A stretch of 44,591 bases of DNA from Methanoculleus sp. (lineage in GTDB: Archaea > Halobacteriota > Methanomicrobia > Methanomicrobiales > Methanomicrobiaceae). A model generated the notes under the pieces. The model saw only the letters and a program-made list of their open reading frames with translations. It had not been told where the DNA came from and made no database searches. The DNA lies in the NCBI GenBank assembly GCA_011048835.1, contig DSDF01000036.1, positions 1-44,591 of the forward strand, in the 5' to 3' direction. Below, one piece after another: positions 34,761 through 42,563 of this stretch. Made by a program: the position numbers and the translations under genes. Every line of letters starts with the position of its first letter. Positions within the stretch are counted from its first letter, which is position 1.

Positions 34761-35036
34761 TCACACTCCTTTCCGGTATTCCCTCAGCAGGGCGATGGCA
34801 TAGGCATCCTCTGCCTGACGAGGGACGTAGTTATAGATTTTCGCTCGCCTGAGCAGTTCGTTCTTCAGCGGTTCTTGCGCGGAGATGCCGAGCGAGGCCA
34901 CCTCCTCGAAGATGGCATCGAGCATGGCAAGCCCGACGGTGACCCCGTCCACGTTCACCCGGCGGATACTCCGCAGGGCCTCCGCAGCGCAGCAGGGTTG
35001 TTGTTCAGCATCTCTGTTCGTCAATTCACACCACAT
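34761..35036 (-). CDS. Conserved-looking small protein of unknown family
   Basis: A 91-residue protein I do not recognise. The N-terminus has a CC pair (QQPCCAAE), then RRVNVDGVTVGLAMLDAIFEEV and RRAKIYNYVPRQAEDAYAIAL, an amphipathic helix-turn pattern that looks like real protein. No membrane segment. The start overlaps the permease end by 16 bases and its stop lies 5 bases before the redox-disulfide gene, so it is translated as part of the operon. The true start may be further in. Likely a partner of the permease or the redox protein. Confidence 0.65.
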   Translation of the reverse strand: MWCELTNRDAEQQPCCAAEALRSIRRVNVDGVTVGLAMLDAIFEEVASLGISAQEPLKNELLRRAKIYNYVPRQAEDAYAIALLREYRKGV

Positions 35037-36121
35037 CCGGGGAGGCCGAGGGCGGGGAAGAAGTTCCCGAAGATCAAGCCCGCCACCGTCGAGAAGATCA
35101 CGACGAGGGCGACGTAGACCGCGGTCTTCTGTGCCCCCATGATCCGCAGCAGCACCAGGATGCTCGGCAGGCTGATGGTGGGCCCGGCGAGCAGGAGCGC
35201 CAGTGCCGGACCTCCGGCCATCACTCCCTGGGTGTAGCCGAAGGTGCCGCCGATGATGGGCACCTCGAGGAGGGTGGGCATATAGAGGATCGCCCCGATG
35301 ACGGCTCCCATGAAGCAGGCGAAGACCGAGTTGTCCCCGAAGAGGGGGGCGAATGTCTCAGGCGGGAGGAAGTAGGCGATCACGCCCACCACGAAGGTGC
35401 CGGCTATAAGTATAGGGAAGATCTTCTTCGTGAGATCCCAGATTTCGTAGCCCCAGTCGGTCACCTCGTCCCGCTCAAAGTAGTAGATGAGCAGGAATGC
35501 CACCGCCACGGTGAGCAGGTAGACGATGCCGAGGCGGAGGGTGAAGTCGAGCTGCGAGGCCCCGATGACGAGGATGAGCACGAGCAGCACGAAGAATGTC
35601 GGCACGACCCACCTCGGTCGCTCTTCTTCGCCTCCGGTCACCATCATCGGCCCGGTGGCGCTCTTCCGGATCTCCTCATCGTAGGCCCGGAAGACGATCG
35701 CCATGATCAGCCCGATGCAGATGGCCATGATGATGGCGAAGAGGGCACGGGCGAAGCCGATATCGAACCCCAACACGCTCGCCGTGTAGATGATGGCGAG
35801 GATGTTGATGGCCGGGCCCGCGTAGAGGAAGGTGATGGCCGGGCCGATCCCGCTGCCCTTCTTCATGATCCCGGCGAACATCGGCAGGATGGTGCAGGAG
35901 CAGACGGCGAGCACGATACCGGAGACGGACGCGATCCCGTAGGAGACCGACTTTGTTGCGTCCGGGCTGAAGTACTTCAGGATCGCATCCTTCCGGACGA
36001 ACGCGGCGATGGCCCCGGCGATGAAGAACGCCGGCACCAGGCAGGTGACGGTGTGCGCTGCGAGATACTCGACGACCGCATCGAGCCCTGACAGGAGTGC
36101 TCCGATGATGGGATCACCCAT
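35021..36121 (-). CDS. Predicted permease, DUF318/ArsP-like
   Basis: A 366-residue membrane protein with about nine or ten helices in two halves. The first half holds VLAVCSCTILPMFAGI, a Cys-x-Cys plus Pro pattern typical of DUF318 permeases including ArsP, which exports trivalent methylated arsenicals. The repeat half reads ILYMPTLLEVPIIGG. A hydrophilic loop (about residues 150-175) joins them. ArsP function is an inference from fold, the ArsR neighbour and the ACR3 gene; some relatives export Cu or Zn or are of unknown substrate. Start ATG 36121 follows GAGGAACC. First gene of the long leftward operon, with the operators upstream. Confidence 0.82.
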   Translation of the reverse strand: MGDPIIGALLSGLDAVVEYLAAHTVTCLVPAFFIAGAIAAFVRKDAILKYFSPDATKSVSYGIASVSGIVLAVCSCTILPMFAGIMKKGSGIGPAITFLYAGPAINILAIIYTASVLGFDIGFARALFAIIMAICIGLIMAIVFRAYDEEIRKSATGPMMVTGGEEERPRWVVPTFFVLLVLILVIGASQLDFTLRLGIVYLLTVAVAFLLIYYFERDEVTDWGYEIWDLTKKIFPILIAGTFVVGVIAYFLPPETFAPLFGDNSVFACFMGAVIGAILYMPTLLEVPIIGGTFGYTQGVMAGGPALALLLAGPTISLPSILVLLRIMGAQKTAVYVALVVIFSTVAGLIFGNFFPALGLPGCGVN

Positions 36122-36268
36122 GACAGGTTCCTCTGTGGGTTTTTTGTGTGAAGAATATGGTGCTCATTCTGTGTTCCTCATTGTTCATGTCATAGCACTG
36201 TCTGTGCCCGGAACGCCGCGCCGGTGATTGGTTCCCTCTGCGCTGCACGCCCCACCTCCGGATGCGAT

Positions 36269-36284
36269 TTCAACATTGTTTGAA
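36269..36284. promoter_or_regulatory. ArsR operator copy 1 (TTCAA-N6-TTGAA)
   Basis: Perfect inverted repeat TTCAA and TTGAA with six bases between. On the permease side it falls around the expected transcript start, downstream of a minus-strand TATA-like box (36306-36314). Binding here would block transcription. Confidence 0.7.
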
Positions 36285-36305
36285 CTACTATTGAGGCACT
36301 CCTGC

Positions 36306-36314
36306 ATAAATCTT
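36306..36314 (-). promoter_or_regulatory. TATA box of the permease operon, between two operators
   Basis: Minus-strand GATTTATGC. It is bracketed by operator copies 1 and 2, a layout typical of repressor control. Transcript start would be near 36285, giving a leader of about 160 bases. Confidence 0.5.
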
Positions 36315-36320
36315 GCTGCT

Positions 36321-36336
36321 TCAAACAATTTTGAAA
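36321..36336. promoter_or_regulatory. ArsR operator copy 2 (TTCAA-N6-TTGAA)
   Basis: Perfect inverted repeat, in fact TTCAAA and TTTGAA around CAAT. It is just upstream of the permease TATA box on the minus strand. Confidence 0.72.
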
Positions 36337-36439
36337 CACGTGCTGGGGGTTGTGGTGATGCACGAACCTGCGAGTCCGGGACAGATGGGGGTGACTGACG
36401 AGGGCTTGCGGTACCGGAATGCTTATCGGCCCGGATATT

Positions 36440-36455
36440 TTCATTATAGTTTGAA
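36440..36455. promoter_or_regulatory. ArsR operator copy 3 (TTCAT-N6-TTGAA), next to arsR ATG
   Basis: One mismatch to the other two copies. It ends at the base before the arsR ATG at 36456. A TATA-like GCTTATC lies at 36421-36427, so arsR is probably leaderless and this operator covers its transcript start, giving autorepression. Confidence 0.65.
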
Positions 36456-36839
36456 ATGGTTGATACCGGTGAGAACGAAGATATATCTCACGCTGAGGGG
36501 CCGATTGACACTTGCCTTCCGGAGGGTATCGCAGCAGCCCTGTGCACCTGCGGGGGGATCGAGGGGCTTGAAAAGATGCTGCCCTCCGATGCGTACCTGG
36601 AGCGGATGAGCGCCCGGCATCGAGCCTGCGCCGATCCGATCCGCCTGAAGATCCTTGCCATGCTGAACGTCCAGCCGCTCTGCGTTTGCGTGATCAAGGC
36701 GGTGATCGGCATCGCAGACTCGAAACTCTCCTACCACCTGGGCGTGCTCAAGAAGGCGGGCCTGATCCGGGGGGAGCAGCAGGGCAACTGGATCATCTAT
36801 TCGTTGACCGAAGCGGGGGCCGGATGTCCCGATCGATGA
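36456..36839 (+). CDS. arsR: ArsR/SmtB-family metalloid-responsive repressor
   Basis: Winged-helix repressor of 127 residues. The DNA-binding part has RHRACADPIRLKILAMLNVQPLC, then helix-turn-helix DSKLSYHLGVLKKAGLIRGEQQG and wing NWIIYSLT. A Cys pair CVC at about residue 75, at the start of the helix before the HTH, matches the metalloid-sensing site of ArsR (CVCDL in E. coli). There is also an N-terminal CTC at about residue 30, a possible third ligand. No ribosome site precedes the ATG, and an operator lies directly against it. Divergent from the permease operon, with which it shares the 330-base control region. Confidence 0.92.
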   Translation: MVDTGENEDISHAEGPIDTCLPEGIAAALCTCGGIEGLEKMLPSDAYLERMSARHRACADPIRLKILAMLNVQPLCVCVIKAVIGIADSKLSYHLGVLKKAGLIRGEQQGNWIIYSLTEAGAGCPDR

Positions 36840-37140
36840 GGGGCCGATGAGTCTTCAAAACCCGTCCATTGTGAACCATCTTTTTATGTACTGACGGCAG
36901 GGGAGCATGGTTGCTTGCCTTCGCTGGGGCTGCACCAGTGGCCTGCGTTGTCAGGATGCAGGACTGGTGGTCCCCCCATGGGTCCGATCTCCACCTGTCC
37001 GCCCATCGTCTCAGGCAACTGTGGGTACACCTGCGTATTACGGCACCGTGGCGGGTTCGAGGAGGATGTGCGGTCGCCATGGTGGCGGTATCGATGGCCC
37101 GAAGGCGGGAACAGTGGGACAACGTGACGAAAAATCAGGA

Positions 37141-37215
37141 TGCTGATATGGGGATTCGAACCCCAGTCGCAGGAGTGAGAGTCCTGCATGATTGGCCGGA
37201 CTACACTATATCAGC
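37141..37215 (-). tRNA. tRNA-Glu, anticodon CTC
   Basis: A complete cloverleaf on the minus strand: acceptor GCTGATA pairs with TATCAGC, D-arm GTGTAGTCCGGCCAATCAT as in archaeal tRNA-Glu, anticodon stem CAGGA/TCCTG with loop CTCTCAC, T-arm TGGGG/CCCCA with TTCGAAT, and discriminator A. No CCA is encoded. A minus-strand TTTATGTA near 37250 may be its TATA box. The flanks hold no gene: 36840-37140 and 37217-37554 have only weak open frames without family features. Confidence 0.92.
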
Positions 37216-37554
37216 AAGGATTTGTGCCTTACAATATTGGCCGCGCTGCTACATAAACCTGATGGTTCGCGTGCTTCCTCTGCCCGTTCGGGCGCTTCGA
37301 AGGGCATTTTGGGGGGAGAGGACGCGCACGGAGAGGAGACGACGATGTGACGGAGGGGGGATGGCGGGGACTGTGGTATGGAGGGTGCGGCGGTCGCTGC
37401 TCACCGGCGCGAGAAGCCCCGGATGCAGGGGGCCTGACGCACGCGGCGCTGGTGTGCCCGCACGTCACAGCGTCGCACAGCGCCCCATATCCCCGCGGTA
37501 CAACCGATACAGTCATGCATAAGTAGGCCCCCGCCCCACGTATATAACCAAACC

Positions 37555-38667
37555 ATGAGCAGCCTCGAGGATCAGATACGGGAGATCGAAGACGAGATCA
37601 AAACCACCCCTTACAATAAGGCGACGTCAAAACACATCGGGCGGCTGAAGGCGAAGCTCGCCAAAATCAAGGACGATGCCGTGGCGCGGGCGATGGCCTC
37701 CAGCGGTGGTGGCGAGGGGTATTCGGTCCGCAAATCCGGCGACGGGACGGTGGTGCTGGTCGGGTTCCCCTCGGTCGGAAAGAGTACGCTGCTCAACAAG
37801 CTCACCAACCAGGAGAGCGAGACCGCCGACTATGCTTTCACCACGCTCACCGTGGTGCCCGGCGCCATGGAGCACCGCGGGGCAAATATCCAGATCCTCG
37901 ATATCCCGGGCCTGATCGCCGGTGCGGCGATGGGCAAAGGGCGCGGCAAGGAGGTCATCGCCGTGGTGCGCGGCGCCGATATGATCCTCATCCTCGTCGA
38001 TGTCTTCAACCAGGAGCATGTCGACGTCCTCATCAGGGAGCTCTACGACGCCGGGATCCGCATCAACCGGGAAAAGCCCGACATCACCATCAAAAAATCC
38101 GGTATGGGCGGCGTCCGGGTCAATTCGGTGGGCCGGAGCGGCCTCGACGATGGCGAAATCCGCTCCATCCTCGCGGAGAACAAGATCATGAACGCCGATG
38201 TGCTCATTCGCGGCGAAGTGACGCAGGAGGACTTCATCGATGCCATGTTCGGCAACCGCGTCTATGTCCCGGCATTCATCGCGGTCAACAAGGTGGACCT
38301 CGTCGACGGCGAGACGAGACGGGCCATCGAAAAGAACCTGACCGAGCGCTTCGGCACCCCGCCCATCATGGTCTCGGCGGTGAGCGGCTACCACATCGAA
38401 GAGCTGAAAGACACGATCTATGAGCAGCTTGGATTTATCCGCATCTTCCTCAAACCCTCGGGAGAAAAAGCGGACCTGGAAGAGCCGCTCATCGTGCGCA
38501 CCCCTGCCACCGTGGAAGGGGTGTGCAACAAGCTGCACCGCGATTTCGTGGAAAAATTCCGCTATGCCAAGGTCTGGGGGAGCTCGGTCAAGCACGACGC
38601 CCAGCGAGTGGGCCTGCCCCACACCCTGAACGACGGCGATATCCTGAGCATCGTCACCCGCGCGTGA
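37555..38667 (+). CDS. DRG-family GTP-binding protein with TGS domain
   Basis: Translation-associated GTPase of the developmentally regulated GTP-binding (Rbg/DRG) family, 370 residues. It has an N-terminal helical part, then the G domain: GFPSVGKSTLLNKL (Walker A), switch ending TTLTVVPG, DIPGLIAGAAMGKGRGKE, NKVDLV (base recognition), and a C-terminal TGS domain ending GLPHTLNDGDILSIVTRA. DRG proteins bind ribosomes and aid translation of difficult sequences. GTATATAACC lies only 7-16 bases ahead of the ATG, so the message probably starts very close to it. The 3' end overlaps that of the convergent trm1 gene by 14 bases. Confidence 0.95.
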   Translation: MSSLEDQIREIEDEIKTTPYNKATSKHIGRLKAKLAKIKDDAVARAMASSGGGEGYSVRKSGDGTVVLVGFPSVGKSTLLNKLTNQESETADYAFTTLTVVPGAMEHRGANIQILDIPGLIAGAAMGKGRGKEVIAVVRGADMILILVDVFNQEHVDVLIRELYDAGIRINREKPDITIKKSGMGGVRVNSVGRSGLDDGEIRSILAENKIMNADVLIRGEVTQEDFIDAMFGNRVYVPAFIAVNKVDLVDGETRRAIEKNLTERFGTPPIMVSAVSGYHIEELKDTIYEQLGFIRIFLKPSGEKADLEEPLIVRTPATVEGVCNKLHRDFVEKFRYAKVWGSSVKHDAQRVGLPHTLNDGDILSIVTRA

Positions 38668-39769
38668 GGGCTTCCTGTAGCACACCGACCGGGGCATCGG
38701 TCTTGAGCCCCGTCCCTGCGTGATGGGTCCGTGAGGCGGCAAAGCCTTTCTCCTGCAGCCGCGCGATGAGGGCAGCGATATCGGGCGGGGAGACGCGCCA
38801 CCGTTTTGCCAGGCGATGGTAGTCGTAGAAACTCGCCATATCGAGTTCACTCTCGCAGGTCTGCATCAGGCGCTGGAGCTGCGCTTTTTTCCCGAGCTCC
38901 ATCTTTTTCAGCTGCTCCTGCATGGAAGCGAGCAGGAGGCGGTCGCTGACCGGGCCGAGCCAGAGGGGGCCGATCGGCTGGAGCAACGATGCGCATTCGG
39001 GGCAGGTATGCGTGCGGGCGATGAGCCCGTGCTCCTCGACACGGGCGGGACAGGCAGGGCACTGGTGCACGAACCCGATGCGGGCGAGCGTGCGGTCGGC
39101 GGCCTCCGCGCCGTTGTTCAGCCGGAGGTGCAGCCTCACGAAATGCTCCCGTGCAAAGCAGAAGAGCGGCTCCACTCCCCGGTCATACTTCACCACCTCG
39201 CGGGCGACGAAGCCCAGCAGGATGCGAAGCCCGACCTCACTGTGATAGTCGGTATTCAACGGCCGGGCGAAGTAGCGGCGCATACCGGCCTTGAGGTGCG
39301 CCCCGCAGAGCGGTGCCGTATCGGTGGCGGTGACGAAGAGGTAGCGTGATGCGCTGCGGGCGGCGGCATCGACGAAGTAGGCGGGTGTCCCGAAGGGATC
39401 GATGTCCACCGCATCGAAGCGCCGTCCCGAGAGCAGGACATTGATATCGGCCTGCGTGACCTGCACCAGCTCGCCGAGCCCCTCCGCGTTCTGTTCGATC
39501 AGGTCGACCGCATCGGAATTCCGGTCGTTGATGGTGACCGGCACCCCGCACTCGTTGGCGATGCGCAGGCCGCGCACGCCGGTCGCCCCCATCGCGTCGA
39601 GGTAGCGGTCCGGCCTGAGGAGGGAGACGAGGAGCACGGTTGCGTCCCGGTTGAGCTCCATCCGCGCATTGAAGAAGACGGCGGCGCTCGCAGGGGGGAA
39701 CGCATGGTTCGGATCCTGACGCGGTGCAAAAAACGAGGTCATTCCTTCCCGTATTCGTTCAAGATCCAT
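38654..39769 (-). CDS. trm1: tRNA (guanine26-N2)-dimethyltransferase Trm1
   Basis: SAM-dependent enzyme that methylates G26 of tRNAs, 371 residues. FFNARMELNRDATVLL, the SAM loop DAMGATGVRGLRIANECG, the catalytic DIDPFGTPAYFVDAA and TATDTAPLCGAH are the Trm1 hallmarks; zinc ligands CPAC and CPEC follow around residue 230-255, and a winged-helix-like end. The ATG at 39769 lies after TATA-like boxes at 39797-39826, consistent with a very short leader; an upstream TTG at 39796 is less likely. It faces tRNA-Arg with a shared promoter region. Confidence 0.95.
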   Translation of the reverse strand: MDLERIREGMTSFFAPRQDPNHAFPPASAAVFFNARMELNRDATVLLVSLLRPDRYLDAMGATGVRGLRIANECGVPVTINDRNSDAVDLIEQNAEGLGELVQVTQADINVLLSGRRFDAVDIDPFGTPAYFVDAAARSASRYLFVTATDTAPLCGAHLKAGMRRYFARPLNTDYHSEVGLRILLGFVAREVVKYDRGVEPLFCFAREHFVRLHLRLNNGAEAADRTLARIGFVHQCPACPARVEEHGLIARTHTCPECASLLQPIGPLWLGPVSDRLLLASMQEQLKKMELGKKAQLQRLMQTCESELDMASFYDYHRLAKRWRVSPPDIAALIARLQEKGFAASRTHHAGTGLKTDAPVGVLQEALTRG

Positions 39770-39796
39770 TGCACCATTGAGGTGTATGTTCGACAA

Positions 39797-39826
39797 CCTT
39801 ATACCTTCTCCTGTGGAAATTTATAC
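39797..39826. promoter_or_regulatory. Divergent promoter region of trm1 and tRNA-Arg
   Basis: Two AT-rich boxes, CCTTATACC (39797-39805) and ATTTATACG (39819-39827), are readable as TATA boxes on both strands (GGTATAAGG and CGTATAAAT on the minus strand). The first is at the right distance for tRNA-Arg to the right, the second for trm1 to the left. Confidence 0.4.
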
Positions 39827-39836
39827 GCACCTTTGA

Positions 39837-39911
39837 GGGCTTGTGGCCTAGTCAGGATAGGGCGTTAGCCTCCTAAGCTAATGGTCGGGGGTTCAAATCC
39901 CCCCTAGCCCG
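39837..39911 (+). tRNA. tRNA-Arg, anticodon CCT
   Basis: Cloverleaf on the plus strand. Anticodon stem TTAGC/GCTAA with loop CTCCTAA (anticodon CCT, reads AGG), T-arm GGGGG/CCCCC with TTCAAAT, D-arm with GCCTAGTCAGGATAGGGC. The acceptor GGGCTTG/CTAGCCC has a T-T mismatch at the sixth pair, which is unusual but tolerable. Discriminator G, no encoded CCA. 39912-40320 following it contains no gene I can support; an AT-rich patch lies at 40055-40100. Confidence 0.9.
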
Positions 39912-40320
39912 TGAGTGTGCAGCTATTCTTGCGTGCTTTCTCGTTCCGAACGATGTATACCCGTTTCAGATATAGCATGGTGAATGGATGTTCATGCCGT
40001 GGTTGCCGGCGAATCTGTGGTGCGCCGCCGCGGGCAGGAAAAATTCACGGGGCGAATAATTAGTTCCTTTTATAATATATTAATAAAAATATAAATCCTT
40101 TCCCCACCACCAACTGCTGGTGAGAGAATCGCCACGCTCCCGCATCAGTGCAGTGCCCCCTTCCAGGTACATGCGGAATTCGCCCCCATATCTCCGTTGC
40201 CGGCGTTCGATCAAAGAATGGAGGGCGGGATTGCCTCCGTAGTGCTCTGCATGCCGTTGCATCTGTAGAGTATGTGGCATTCTCTCGATGTGCATTGCGA
40301 GAGAAGCTGGAGGAGTGATG

Positions 40321-42420
40321 ATGGAGAGTCTTCGATATTCCATGCCTGTATTGATTGTTGTAGCGTTCATTCTACCCGGTCTCCTGGCCGGATCCGTTTC
40401 GGCGGCAGACGCGAACGATCACGCGTCACGCGATGAGCGAGAGATCTCGTGTGTGCCGGAGCGATCTGAGATGCCTGCAGGCCCCGATTTTGCCGTTTCC
40501 AATCTTCGTGTGCCTGCATCGGTCCCCGAGCAGTCGGCCTATGAGGTATGCTTCGACGTGAAAAACCTGGGCGATTCCTATGCAGGGGACATCCGTTGGG
40601 AGGTCGAATATCGCGGGGCTATCCTTACTGCATCAGAATATGGATCGATTGAAGGGCTTGATAGAGGCCAGATTGTATCCGTGACGGTGGAATTGATGGC
40701 GGATGTGCTGGTCGATGCACGCGATGAGGGATCGGTGACCGTCATCGTGGATCCCGATGAGTCCACCGGCGATGCGGATGATGGCAACAATGCAGCGCAG
40801 CAATCCTGTGTGGTGGTGGGGGGGCCAGAATTTATTGTCTCAGACCTCTTCGCTCCGTCGGATATCGATGAAGGCGGCGAGGTGGATATCCAGTTTTCCA
40901 TTCGCAATTACGGATCCGCATGCGAGAGCGATATCGAGTGGGAGGTCGCGATCCAGTGCAATGAATTTTCCCGGGACGATGTGGTGCTCGCCGGGGTCGT
41001 GGAAGGTCTCGGCGAAGGGGAAACTCGTCGGGTGACGGCATCGTGGAAGACAGGACCGGGCGATGCAGGCGATTATGTGATTTACGCGGTCATAACCACC
41101 CCCGATGACGAATTCGACGATAATGAGGAAATTCGGAGCCTGAGGGTTGTAGCTGACGGCGATCTGCCGGATCTCGCCATCGTCGATCCGCACATCCCCG
41201 AGAGAGTGCAACCGGGGGTGGAGTTCCCTGTTCAATTTATCGTCGAGAACCTCGGTGCGAACTGTGCAGAGGAGTTCAGATATGATATCGTGTATTATGA
41301 TGGGCGGACGGACGAGGATATCTGGTATGGTGATGTGATCCCAGGGCTTGCCATGGGAGAATCGGTGCAGATCACCGATTACTGGGTGGAGTACCATGAA
41401 GGGGATTACCGGATCGACATCATGCTCGACGAAAGCAACCATGTTGAAGAACTAACCCGAGAGAACAACCAGGTCAGGATAGTCTACCATCTGCCGCCGG
41501 GCATGGCGTGTTTGTATGGGTATGGAGGCAAGGTGCCGACCACACCCCCTATCGCTGCGGGGGATACGGTCCCGATATCCTTTTCCGTATTCAATGTCGG
41601 CGAAGACTATGAGGGTGTGATCGATTGGAGCATTCGGTTCTACAACGATTCCGATGAAGATGAGATTGTGGGGGTCATTGATGGGATCAAATGCGACGAA
41701 ACAAAAGATGTAGATACCTCCTGGGAGGTTCCACAGGGATGGGAGGGAGAGTACCATACGGTTCTGGATCTCAATCCCAATGCAAGGCCCGACTACGTGT
41801 TTGAACCCTTCCAAAATACAGGGACGTGTACCATAGTTGGAAGGAATTCTGAAGATTCGGAGATCCGATCGGACGCTTCTTCGACAGAGAAAAGCACCGC
41901 CGATTCCGATGTCTGCACCAGCTGTGCGGCAAAAGGTGAGAACGATTCTGCTATTGAAGATGCAGATCAGGAATCTTCCGATGAGAGCGATGAACCATCC
42001 TCCGGCGGATCCTCCACTGCGATGCTCGTTTCAGCGGATGCCGCTGATGAGGCTTCTCAGGCTGCCGGCGGTATCGGGGGGTATGAACCGTCGGCGCATC
42101 ATTCTCACATGGTGGAGGCGGAACCATCCGAATTGCAGAGTACTATCTCGGGAATGGAGTCGCAATTAGATGGAATCCCCGCAAATCCGGGCAATACCTC
42201 CTCCGATACGAGGGATCCCGGAACCAATACCGCTGCAAATTCTTTCTTGAGCGAACGTGGCATGAATGAGATACCCGGGGATGATCCCGAGACCGATGCA
42301 TGGGCTGCGATGTGGAATGCGCTCGTTGAGGGCGATGTATGGTCATTTTTCTCACATTTCTACGATCTCCTCGTTAACGGCACCGTTTCCTGCGCTGCGC
42401 CGTTCGGAGCCGATCAATAG
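40321..42420 (+). CDS. Secreted CARDB-repeat surface protein
   Basis: A 699-residue exported protein. The signal peptide is visible (VLIVVAFILPGLLAGSVSA, about residues 10-28). Four CARDB-like beta-sandwich repeats follow, each opening with a variant of PDFAVSNLRVPASV and holding NLG or NYG and a D-rich DDGNN or DDNEE turn (about residues 60-160, 165-275, 285-385, 395-495). A low-complexity Ser/Asp/Glu-rich linker with a CTSC pair (about 500-640) and a C-terminal domain follow. It likely acts as a cell-surface adhesion or binding protein; acidity suggests exposure to salt or calcium. GGAGGAG precedes the tandem ATGs; 40321 has the better spacing, 40318 is possible. No C-terminal membrane anchor or sorting motif seen. 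Confidence 0.85.
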   Translation: MESLRYSMPVLIVVAFILPGLLAGSVSAADANDHASRDEREISCVPERSEMPAGPDFAVSNLRVPASVPEQSAYEVCFDVKNLGDSYAGDIRWEVEYRGAILTASEYGSIEGLDRGQIVSVTVELMADVLVDARDEGSVTVIVDPDESTGDADDGNNAAQQSCVVVGGPEFIVSDLFAPSDIDEGGEVDIQFSIRNYGSACESDIEWEVAIQCNEFSRDDVVLAGVVEGLGEGETRRVTASWKTGPGDAGDYVIYAVITTPDDEFDDNEEIRSLRVVADGDLPDLAIVDPHIPERVQPGVEFPVQFIVENLGANCAEEFRYDIVYYDGRTDEDIWYGDVIPGLAMGESVQITDYWVEYHEGDYRIDIMLDESNHVEELTRENNQVRIVYHLPPGMACLYGYGGKVPTTPPIAAGDTVPISFSVFNVGEDYEGVIDWSIRFYNDSDEDEIVGVIDGIKCDETKDVDTSWEVPQGWEGEYHTVLDLNPNARPDYVFEPFQNTGTCTIVGRNSEDSEIRSDASSTEKSTADSDVCTSCAAKGENDSAIEDADQESSDESDEPSSGGSSTAMLVSADAADEASQAAGGIGGYEPSAHHSHMVEAEPSELQSTISGMESQLDGIPANPGNTSSDTRDPGTNTAANSFLSERGMNEIPGDDPETDAWAAMWNALVEGDVWSFFSHFYDLLVNGTVSCAAPFGADQ

Positions 42421-42563
42421 ACAATACCCCTTTTTATTCTTACCCGGTCAAGCATAGTGAAAGATACAATGCGATACCTGAGATTATCCGTTCATTGTAC
42501 CGTGAAACTGGCCCGTGTGTATATCGTCCGGAACAGAATAACGACAATCATGACGCAATAACC

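Noticed and set aside
37229-37516. Minus-strand frame of 95 codons between tRNA-Glu and the DRG gene
   Set aside because: Pro/Arg/Ser-rich with no motif; lies in a promoter and leader region.
40080-40370. Minus-strand frame of 96 codons before the CARDB gene
   Set aside because: Overlaps the ribosome site and start of the secreted protein and has no family feature.
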